This document shows positions 1-5,129 of a stretch of 5,129 bases of DNA, piece after piece. The notes beneath the pieces are model-generated. The model had not been told where the DNA came from and did not search any database. It was given only the letters and a program-made list of their open reading frames with translations. The first letter of the stretch is position 1; the number at the start of each line of letters is the position of its first letter. The DNA is from Nitrospirota bacterium (GTDB taxonomy: Bacteria; Nitrospirota; Thermodesulfovibrionia; Thermodesulfovibrionales; UBA6898), in the NCBI GenBank assembly GCA_021787505.1, contig JAJYLU010000186.1:1-5129 (forward strand). The letters run 5' to 3'. A program made the translations under genes and the position numbers.

Positions 1-118
1 GGTTGAACTCGTCATGGCATTTGAAGAGACGTTCAATATAGAGATCCCGGACGAAGACGCCGAGAAGATCGCGAAGGTCAAAGACGCCGTAGAGTATATC
101 AAGAACAAGCAGTCTTAA
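1..118 (+). CDS. acpP: Acyl carrier protein, C-terminal part (5' end outside window)
   Basis: Reading from base 2, 38 codons and a TAA stop (116-118) encode the C-terminal half of acyl carrier protein. This is the small cytosolic protein that carries growing acyl chains on a phosphopantetheine arm in type II fatty acid synthesis. The visible part begins [11 protein letters not shown], continues with [11 protein letters not shown] and ends in a short lysine-rich tail. This matches helix II, the acidic loop with helix III, and helix IV of bacterial AcpP. In the family the phosphopantetheine serine (DSL motif) lies about five residues before the first visible residue, so it falls just outside the window and cannot be checked. 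The acidic helix II surface, which docks FabF and other partners, is present. The stop codon shares its last A with the fabF start (TAATG), which implies co-transcription and probably translational coupling. A paralogous secondary-metabolism ACP is possible, but the fabF neighbour and the sequence favour the housekeeping one. Confidence 0.95.
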   Translation, partial: VELVMAFEETFNIEIPDEDAEKIAKVKDAVEYIKNKQS

Positions 119-1362
119 TGTCGAAGAGAAGGGTCGTTGTTACAGGGCTGGGGCTCATCACCCCGGTCGGCGTGGGCGTCGAAAAAAGCTGGAGCGGCCT
201 GCTTGGCGGAAAGTCCGGTATCAGGAGGATAACCCAGTTTGACGCTTCCACATTCGCTACGCAGATAGCCGGCGAAGTAGAGGGGTTCAAACCTGAAGAC
301 TACATAGAGCCGAAGGAAATCAAGAAGATGGACCGGTTTATCCACTTCGGCGTCGCCGCCTCGACTATGGCCATGGAAGACTCCGGGCTGAAGATCGACG
401 AACATAACGCCCCGCGCGTCGGCGTTTACGTCGGCGCCGGAATGGGGGGACTTCCAGCGATCGAGCATTACCACAAGATCCTGCTCGAGAAAGGCCCCCG
501 GAGGATCACCCCTTTTTTTATCCCGATGCTGATCATTAACCTTGCCGCCGGCAACATATCGATAAAATTCGGCGCCAAGGGGCCGAATTCCGCTCCTGCA
601 ACCGCATGTGCCACCGGCAGCCATGCCATCGGCGACGCATTCAAGGTCATCCAGCGGGGGGACGCCGACGCGATGATCGCGGGGGGCACCGAATCGGTCA
701 TTACTGCCATGGGCATCGGCGGGTTCAACGCGATGAAGGCGCTGTCCACAAGAAATGACGCACCTGCGAAGGCGAGCAGGCCGTTCGACAGGGACAGAGA
801 CGGCTTTATCATGGGAGAAGGCGCGGGCGTTCTGGTCATTGAAGAGCTCGGCCACGCGCTTAAGAGAAATGCGAAAATATACGCCGAGATCGCAGGCTAC
901 GGTCTTACGGGAGATGCCTACCACATCACCTCCCCGGCCCCCGGGGGTGAGGGTGCCGCCAGATGTATGGCTATGGCACTGAATGATGCCGGCGCGAGTC
1001 CCTCGCAGGTGGATTATATCAATGCCCACGGGACGTCGACGAAGTACGGCGATGAACTGGAGACCGCGGCAATAAAGTCGGTCTTCGGAGAGCACGCGTA
1101 TCACGTTGCGGTCAGTTCGACCAAGTCGATGACAGGCCATCTCCTCGGCGCCGCGGGCGGCGTCGAGGCGGTCATCTGCAGCCTCGCCATGCGGGACGGC
1201 ATGATCCCCCCTACGATCAATCTCGACAATCCGGACCCTGAATGCGACCTTGATTACGTGCCGCATGCGGCGAGAAAGGCCGATGTGGGCTGGGCCATGT
1301 CGAACTCCTTCGGTTTCGGCGGGACGAACGCCTGCCTGCTTTTCAAGAAGTTCCAAAATTGA
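118..1362 (+). CDS. fabF: 3-oxoacyl-[acyl-carrier-protein] synthase II
   Basis: This 414-residue protein has the full length of FabF (KAS II, usually 410-415). The enzyme condenses malonyl-ACP with an acyl-ACP in the cytosol, elongating fatty acids and performing the C16:1 to C18:1 step. The N-terminus [12 protein letters not shown] is typical of the family and supports the ATG at 118. The thiolase-fold active site is complete: nucleophile Cys164 in [10 protein letters not shown], His304 in NAHGTST, Lys336 in SSTKSMTGH and His341 in GHLLGAAGG. The C-terminal gating loop NSFGFGGTN is at 396-404. [17 protein letters not shown] (221-237) is also a KAS II signature. No strong Shine-Dalgarno sequence precedes the start, and the ATG overlaps the acpP stop by one base, so translation is probably coupled to acpP. 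The 3' end overlaps rnc by 4 bp. The Cys-His-His triad argues against FabH (Cys-His-Asn). FabB-type activity cannot be excluded from sequence, but length and the ACP neighbour favour FabF. Confidence 0.97.
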   Translation: MSKRRVVVTGLGLITPVGVGVEKSWSGLLGGKSGIRRITQFDASTFATQIAGEVEGFKPEDYIEPKEIKKMDRFIHFGVAASTMAMEDSGLKIDEHNAPRVGVYVGAGMGGLPAIEHYHKILLEKGPRRITPFFIPMLIINLAAGNISIKFGAKGPNSAPATACATGSHAIGDAFKVIQRGDADAMIAGGTESVITAMGIGGFNAMKALSTRNDAPAKASRPFDRDRDGFIMGEGAGVLVIEELGHALKRNAKIYAEIAGYGLTGDAYHITSPAPGGEGAARCMAMALNDAGASPSQVDYINAHGTSTKYGDELETAAIKSVFGEHAYHVAVSSTKSMTGHLLGAAGGVEAVICSLAMRDGMIPPTINLDNPDPECDLDYVPHAARKADVGWAMSNSFGFGGTNACLLFKKFQN

Positions 1363-2078
1363 TCCATACCGGGCCGAAACGGGAATCAGAAGACCTCGAG
1401 CAGAAGATCGGGTATTGCTTCAGGAACAAGGACCTCCTCGCCTTGGCGCTGACGCACAAGTCGTTCTATCACGAGCACAGGGGGAAGGCACGGTCTCACA
1501 ACGAACGGCTGGAATTCCTGGGCGATTCGGTCATCGGGCTGGTCATCGTCGAATATCTGTTTTGTCTAAAGGCACAATATGAGGAATCGGTCCTGGCGAA
1601 GATGAAGTCTTTTCTAGTCTGCGAGTCCGTCCTTGCCGATATCTCCCTTTCGGTCTCGCTTGGGACATATATCCTGCTGGGGAAGGGTGAAGAATCTACC
1701 GGCGGCAGGTCCAAAAAATCTATCCTTGCCGACGCGCTCGAGGCGGTCATCGGCGCCGTCTATCTGGACGGCGGCTATGAAAAGACCAGGGAGATCGTTC
1801 TCGGCTTTTTTGAAGACCGGGTGAAGCGGGCGATCGAATCCGGAGAATTCTACGACCATAAGACGGAGCTCCAGGAAAAAACGCAGCTCCTTTACGGGAC
1901 ACTTCCCGAGTATAGGGTGATCAAAGAGCAGGGAGAGGAACATAACCGGGTGTTCACCGTCGGGGTGTTCCTCGAGGGGAAACGTTTGGGCGTTGCCTCG
2001 GGGAAGAGGAAAAAAGAGGCGGAAGGCCTTGCTGCAAAAAAGGCGCTCGAGAAGATTAAAGGGCAGCCCGGCGGATGA
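1359..2078 (+). CDS. rnc: Ribonuclease III
   Basis: This 239-residue protein is complete RNase III, the double-strand-specific endoribonuclease that processes rRNA precursors and structured or duplex RNAs. The catalytic domain occupies about residues 10-160, with the signature [10 protein letters not shown] at 48-57. Putative Mg2+ and catalytic residues are Glu52, Asp56, Glu76, Asp125 and Glu128, at a constant +11 offset from E. coli Glu41, Asp45, Glu65, Asp114 and Glu117. A double-stranded-RNA-binding domain follows at about 168-236, beginning KTELQEKTQ and ending with the lysine-rich RNA-contact motif [16 protein letters not shown]. The start is TTG at 1359, overlapping the fabF stop (TTGA). 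No ATG or GTG lies in frame before the conserved domain, and the next TTG falls inside it. Only a weak AAGAAG lies upstream, so translation probably depends on ribosomes finishing fabF. The 3' end overlaps the convergent ATPase gene by 23 bp without a visible terminator. Family assignment is secure; the TTG start is probable. Confidence 0.97.
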   Translation: MIHTGPKRESEDLEQKIGYCFRNKDLLALALTHKSFYHEHRGKARSHNERLEFLGDSVIGLVIVEYLFCLKAQYEESVLAKMKSFLVCESVLADISLSVSLGTYILLGKGEESTGGRSKKSILADALEAVIGAVYLDGGYEKTREIVLGFFEDRVKRAIESGEFYDHKTELQEKTQLLYGTLPEYRVIKEQGEEHNRVFTVGVFLEGKRLGVASGKRKKEAEGLAAKKALEKIKGQPGG

Positions 2079-4485
2079 AGTATTTCCTTATTTCGAGCGG
2101 GCCGATGACGATCAGTGCTACCGCGGCAACCGCAAGTACGCTCGTTCCGTCGATCGGGGCCAGATTCAGCCGCTCTCTGAGCGCCGGCACGTAGATCCCG
2201 AGGAAGAGGAACGAAATCGACCCTGCGGCCCAGAGGTTGATGACCGGATTGGTCAAGATGCCGAGAGAGAAGGCCGGTTCCTTGCCGGAGCGGGAGGCAA
2301 TGGCCAGGAAGATGTGCCCGAATATCCATGCCGAAAATGCGAAGGTCTGGGTCTCGGCCTGGCCCATGCCGAGGGACCGCGCATAAAAATAGGCGATCAT
2401 CACCGAGACGAAGAGCGCCATTCCACCCGCAAAGATGCCGCAGACGACCCCGGTCGAGAGGACCTTTTCTTTAGGGTTGCGGGGAGGCCGCGAGTAGACG
2501 TCCTTTTCCTTCGGTTCCGCAACGAACCCTGCGGATGCCGCCAGGTCCATGAACAGTTCGAGGATCACGATCTGGATCGGGCTGAACGGCATGGTTATGC
2601 CGAGGAGGACCGGGAGAAGAAAGATCATGATGAGCGCGACCTTTACCGAGAGGTAATAGGAAATGCCTTTCCGGAGGTTGTCGAAAAACGTTCTTCCCTC
2701 GAATATGCCGCGGGCGATCGTGGTAAAGTCGTCGTCCGCAAGGACGACCTCGGCCGCGTCTTTAGCAACGTCCGTGCCTCTGATACCCATGGCGATACCG
2801 ATGTCGGCGGCCTTCAGCGCAAGCACGTCGTTGATGCCGTCTCCCGTGACCGCGACTACCTCGCCGTTTTCCTGCAGGGCCTTCACGATGCGGTACTTGT
2901 GCAAAGGGGTAGTCCGGGCAAATACGGATACCTCTTTTACTGCTGCTCTCAATTTCTCATCGGGCATGGCGTCGAGGTCTTTCCCCTCGAGCACCTTGCC
3001 GGTCGGGATACCGACCTTTTCCGCGATAAATGCCGCGGTAAAGGAGTGGTCCCCGGTCACCATCACCGTCCGGATGCCGGCCTTAGCCGCGATTCCCACC
3101 GTCTCCCCTACATTTTCTCTCGGCGTATCTTCAAAACCGATCAGCCCGCAGAAGTCGAGGTTCCTTTCAAGATCGGCGAAAGCCCGACTTTCCCATCTGG
3201 CGGACAGACTGCGGGAAGCAACGGCAATGACGCGTCTTCCGGTTGACGACTCTGCCGCCAGCGTGTCTCTGATATCTGTGCCGGCGTTACGGCACGAGCC
3301 GAGTACCTCCTCGGGAGCGCCGATAAGGTAAACCATATAGTGGTCCTCATTTCTCCGGACCACCGCCTTCGTTTTCTTCCCGTTTTCTCCGAGATTCCTC
3401 AGGCGCAGTATTTCGTGAGGCTTTTCCCCGAGCCCCATCTCCGCCGCCTTCACCCTGATCTCTTCTTCCATAGGGGAAAGTACAAATTCGGGAAGCGAAC
3501 CGGAGGCCGCGGCGAAGACTTCGCGCTCTTTTCCGGCGGGGGATACCGAGACGATCCTCATTTTTCCCGCGGTAATCGTACCGGTCTTGTCGCTCACGAT
3601 CACCGTCGCGTTGCCGAGCGTCTCCGCACCCTGAAGCCGTTTTACAAGGAAGTTTTTCCTCGAGAGGCGGTAAGCCCCGAGACCCAACACCATGGTGATG
3701 ATGATCGGCAGCTCCTCGGGTATAGTGGCAAAGGCGAGAGAGAGCCCGGTCAGAACCATCAGTTTCAGGTCCTGGTCGCGCAGTATCCCAATTAAGGGGA
3801 TGACGACCGAAAAAAATATTGCCACTAAAACGAGTTTTTTGACGAGAGATTTCATCGCTAACTGCAGCGCCGTTCGCGGCGGCTTTATCGTCCTTAGCGC
3901 GTCCGCGATGCCGCCGAGCCGGGTGTTTCTGCCTGTGGTCCGCACTTCCGCCTCGCCTTCGCCCGAAAGCACGGTCGTCCCGGCGAAAACCATATTCCCC
4001 TTTTTCCTGTCCTGAGGAAAGGACTCGCCGGTCAGTGACGACTCGTCGACCTGAAGGCCTGCAGAGGCGACCACCTCCGCGTCGGCGACTATCCTGGTGC
4101 CCTGGTTCATAACGATAAGGTCCCCCGGGACGACTTCTTCCGCGTCGATCTCGGCTATCGCACCGTCCCTTATTGCCTTGGCCTTGGGGGCAGTTACCCT
4201 GGCGAGGGAGGCGATCGCCTTTTTTGCACGATATTCGTTGTGGACTTCCGCAAAAACGAGCAATGAGATGATGAGAAAGATCGTTACCGCGTCCCCTGTT
4301 TTCCCCCACAGACTGTAGAAAAAACCGACGACGAATAAAAGGAGGATCATCGGCTCCGTCACCTCGTGCCGCGCGATGCCGAAGAAGCTGACCTTCTGCG
4401 GCTGGTAAATCCTGTTCGGGCCGGCTTCGGCCAGTCTCTTCTTCGCTTCCTCCGACGTCAGCCCGCTCCTTACCTTCGCGCCCAT
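2056..4485 (-). CDS. Cation-transporting P-type ATPase (P2-like, ion not assigned)
   Basis: This 809-residue inner-membrane pump couples ATP hydrolysis to cation transport through an aspartyl-phosphate intermediate. In order I see an N-terminal cation-ATPase motif (GLTSEEAKKRLAEAGPN, 8-24), M1-M2 (about 44-80), the actuator domain with TGES (152-155), M3-M4 (about 217-268) with PEELP (256-260), the phosphorylation motif SDKTGT (Asp299), a short nucleotide-binding domain, DTPR (453-456), VTGDH (476-480), TGDGIND (547-553), and M5-M10 (about 607-797). Ten membrane segments and no heavy-metal-binding domain or CPC motif point to a P2-type rather than a metal (P1B) pump. PEELP with ILELFMDLAAS in M6 resembles a prokaryotic subgroup that is often labelled only 'cation-transporting'. 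The calcium-pump residues of SERCA site I are not kept: Lys615 and Leu618 replace Asn768 and Glu771. The usual KGAPE reads IGAPE (388-392). It is about 100 residues shorter than typical bacterial P2A pumps, mainly in the nucleotide domain. Calcium or proton/monovalent transport are both possible. It converges on rnc and has its own promoter. Confidence 0.93.
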   Translation of the reverse strand: MGAKVRSGLTSEEAKKRLAEAGPNRIYQPQKVSFFGIARHEVTEPMILLLFVVGFFYSLWGKTGDAVTIFLIISLLVFAEVHNEYRAKKAIASLARVTAPKAKAIRDGAIAEIDAEEVVPGDLIVMNQGTRIVADAEVVASAGLQVDESSLTGESFPQDRKKGNMVFAGTTVLSGEGEAEVRTTGRNTRLGGIADALRTIKPPRTALQLAMKSLVKKLVLVAIFFSVVIPLIGILRDQDLKLMVLTGLSLAFATIPEELPIIITMVLGLGAYRLSRKNFLVKRLQGAETLGNATVIVSDKTGTITAGKMRIVSVSPAGKEREVFAAASGSLPEFVLSPMEEEIRVKAAEMGLGEKPHEILRLRNLGENGKKTKAVVRRNEDHYMVYLIGAPEEVLGSCRNAGTDIRDTLAAESSTGRRVIAVASRSLSARWESRAFADLERNLDFCGLIGFEDTPRENVGETVGIAAKAGIRTVMVTGDHSFTAAFIAEKVGIPTGKVLEGKDLDAMPDEKLRAAVKEVSVFARTTPLHKYRIVKALQENGEVVAVTGDGINDVLALKAADIGIAMGIRGTDVAKDAAEVVLADDDFTTIARGIFEGRTFFDNLRKGISYYLSVKVALIMIFLLPVLLGITMPFSPIQIVILELFMDLAASAGFVAEPKEKDVYSRPPRNPKEKVLSTGVVCGIFAGGMALFVSVMIAYFYARSLGMGQAETQTFAFSAWIFGHIFLAIASRSGKEPAFSLGILTNPVINLWAAGSISFLFLGIYVPALRERLNLAPIDGTSVLAVAAVALIVIGPLEIRKYFIRRAAL

Positions 4486-4493
4486 ACTACGAC

Positions 4494-4522
4494 ATTATAC
4501 TTTACTTCCGGAGGCGTGTGAA
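4494..4522 (-). promoter_or_regulatory. Sigma70-type promoter of the P-type ATPase gene
   Basis: On the minus strand a -35 box TTCACA (4517-4522, five of six consensus bases) is followed by a 17-bp spacer and a perfect -10 box TATAAT (4494-4499). This is near-ideal geometry for a housekeeping sigma factor. Counting from the -10 box, transcription should begin at about 4487-4488, only two or three bases before the ATG at 4483-4485. There is no room for a Shine-Dalgarno sequence, so the mRNA would be effectively leaderless. The call rests on sequence match only. Confidence 0.65.
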
Positions 4523-4533
4523 TGCCTGAGGCA
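4523..4533. promoter_or_regulatory. 11-bp palindrome abutting the ATPase -35 box (possible operator)
   Basis: TGCCTGAGGCA has two perfect 5-base inverted arms around a single central base and ends one base upstream of the -35 hexamer of the ATPase promoter. Such a placement suits a dimeric regulator, as activator or repressor. I do not recognise it as the site of a named regulator, and an 11-bp palindrome can arise by chance. Confidence 0.25.
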
Positions 4534-4993
4534 GATGGATTTTTGAAAGGGCGGGCAGAGGCACAAAATCGGTGGTTACGGCCCTTTTTTCAGCCCGGCG
4601 CTGCATTACTTACTTGATAGGGAAGATATATTTCTTTCTCAAATTGTCTGATATCTCTAACACCAACTCTCAAAACGAGTTTGCTGATGAGATAACAATT
4701 GTCAGGGAAACAAATGCTTCTCGTGACTATGCAGGTTATGCCCAGTCCATCCAGTAGCTAACGCCTGGGTCTTAAGAGGTGTGGTCGTTTATTTCAATCA
4801 CAAGTCCACATCTTGCGCTACATCGAGAGGCAACATTTACCGGGGGAAATATGTCGGTATGAAATGTTTTTCGCTTCCAACTGGATGCGATCGAGAGATA
4901 ATCGTATTATTCTCTGCACTGACTGTAAGTCGTTTGCCTTACAAAATCGATACTTTTGCCCCGGTGAGACGGTTAGCCCGTACGCCGAAGATT

Positions 4994-5129
4994 TTATCCG
5001 GCCCTGCCTCCGCCTGACATGGGCAGCGTAAAATAAAAGGTTGCTCCTTCGTTTACCTTACCTTCTGCCCAGACCGTGCCCCCGAGCTTGTTTATGAAGC
5101 GCTTCACGATCGCGAGGCCGATCAGATCG
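4994..5129 (-). CDS. Sensor histidine kinase, C-terminal fragment (5' end outside window)
   Basis: Reading leftward from 5128, 44 codons and a TAA stop (4994-4996) encode the end of a histidine-kinase ATPase (HATPase_c) domain. GLAIVKRF is the G2-box region, followed by [24 protein letters not shown] and a short glycine-rich tail (SGGGRAG). In this family the segment forms the last ATP-lid helix and final beta strands of the catalytic domain that phosphorylates the kinase's own histidine before transfer to a response regulator. The WAEG...GATFYFTLP ending is typical of PAS- or phytochrome-type soluble or membrane kinases. The H box, N box, G1 box and any sensor domain lie outside the window, so signal and partner are unknown. 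No receiver domain follows the kinase core, so it is not a C-terminal hybrid kinase. The next gene downstream in the same direction is the P-type ATPase, but about 500 bp and a separate promoter intervene. Confidence 0.92.
   Translation of the reverse strand, partial: DLIGLAIVKRFINKLGGTVWAEGKVNEGATFYFTLPMSGGGRAG

Larger units (their letters stand above)
4486..4993. other. AT-rich intergenic gap, no supported gene
   Basis: About 500 bp separate the ATPase start from the kinase stop. The ATPase promoter and its adjacent palindrome occupy the left edge (4494-4533). The remainder is AT-rich: by hand count 4621-4680 is about 33% GC and 4621-4980 about 43%, against 67% in a sample of fabF (661-720). 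Only short frames are open. One, from a GTG at 4572 to the stop at 4757, encodes 61 residues; another, open from 4762 to 5031 on the + strand, runs into the antisense of the kinase. Neither has a convincing ribosome-binding site or a family match I can defend. I see no tRNA, terminator with a T-run, tandem repeat or IS terminal repeats. It may hold worn remnants of lost genes or an unrecognised regulatory RNA. Confidence 0.6.

Noticed and set aside
115..1356. A 413-codon open frame on the minus strand, opposite fabF
   Set aside because: It exactly mirrors fabF, is rich in Arg, Gly, His and Asp as antisense frames of GC-rich genes are, and shows no recognisable domain. The + strand protein is an unambiguous FabF with all catalytic residues.
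1993..3246. A 417-codon + strand open frame starting inside rnc and running opposite the ATPase
   Set aside because: It is highly charged and low in hydrophobic residues, with no motif. It is the antisense shadow of a clear P-type ATPase.
3347..4309. A 320-codon minus-strand frame overlapping the ATPase in another phase, suggesting a possible frameshift or nested gene
   Set aside because: The ATPase frame is uninterrupted with all motifs in order; the alternative frame is Arg/Gly-rich with no domain.
4560..4603. T-run in GGCCCTTTTTTCAGCCCGG considered as an intrinsic terminator
   Set aside because: The flanking GGCCC and AGCCCGG are not complementary in the needed orientation, so no stable stem precedes the T-run on either strand.
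4757..4977. Inverted GCTAAC (4757-4762) and GTTAGC (4972-4977), reminiscent of the ends of an integron attC site
   Set aside because: The ends do not fit the RYYYAAC and GTTRRRY core consensus, the inner arms are unequally spaced, the span (about 220 bp) exceeds usual attC lengths, and no integrase or cassette array is visible.
4969..4981. Small hairpin ACGG-TTAGC-CCGT just downstream of the kinase stop, considered as a terminator
   Set aside because: The stem is only 4 bp and no T-run follows on the minus strand.
4813..5031. A 72-codon + strand frame with a C-x2-C and a later Cys, resembling a small zinc-binding protein
   Set aside because: It begins with TTG without a ribosome-binding site, its end is antisense to the real histidine-kinase coding sequence, and the cysteine spacing fits no family I can name.

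Overview
The window comes from a bacterial chromosome with type II (dissociated) fatty acid synthesis. It is moderately GC-rich in its genes and clearly AT-richer in one gene-free gap. Nothing in it looks phage-, plasmid- or IS-derived. The order acpP-fabF-rnc is common in several bacterial phyla (for example Nitrospirota, Desulfobacterota and Clostridia-type Firmicutes). My best guess is a Nitrospirota- or Desulfobacterota-like organism, but the sequence does not settle it.

Left part (1-2078, + strand): a tightly coupled operon segment. It holds the C-terminal 38 residues of acyl carrier protein, then complete FabF (3-oxoacyl-ACP synthase II), then complete RNase III. Each junction overlaps: TAATG between acpP and fabF, and TTGA between fabF and rnc, which gives rnc a TTG start. 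Neither start has a strong Shine-Dalgarno sequence, so translation is probably coupled. ACP carries the growing acyl chain and FabF elongates it; RNase III is an RNA-processing passenger often found next to these genes.

Middle (2056-4485, - strand): a complete 809-residue P2-like cation-transporting P-type ATPase. It converges on rnc and their coding ends overlap by 23 bp, with no terminator between them. The pump has all catalytic motifs, but its ion-site residues and its ATP-binding lysine motif are unusual. A near-consensus sigma70 promoter (TTCACA, 17 bp, TATAAT) sits so close to its ATG that the mRNA should be essentially leaderless. An 11-bp palindrome abuts the -35 box.

Right part: an AT-rich gap of about 500 bp (4486-4993) without a gene I can support, possibly holding worn gene remnants. 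It is followed by the last 44 residues of a sensor histidine kinase on the - strand (4994-5129), cut by the window edge. The kinase lies upstream of the ATPase in the same orientation, but the ATPase has its own promoter and a functional link is not shown.

I found no tRNA, rRNA, CRISPR array, insertion sequence or convincing riboswitch. The genes are mostly well-known families; the points worth a second look are the leaderless ATPase promoter, the rnc/ATPase overlap, the altered ion-site residues and the AT-rich gap.
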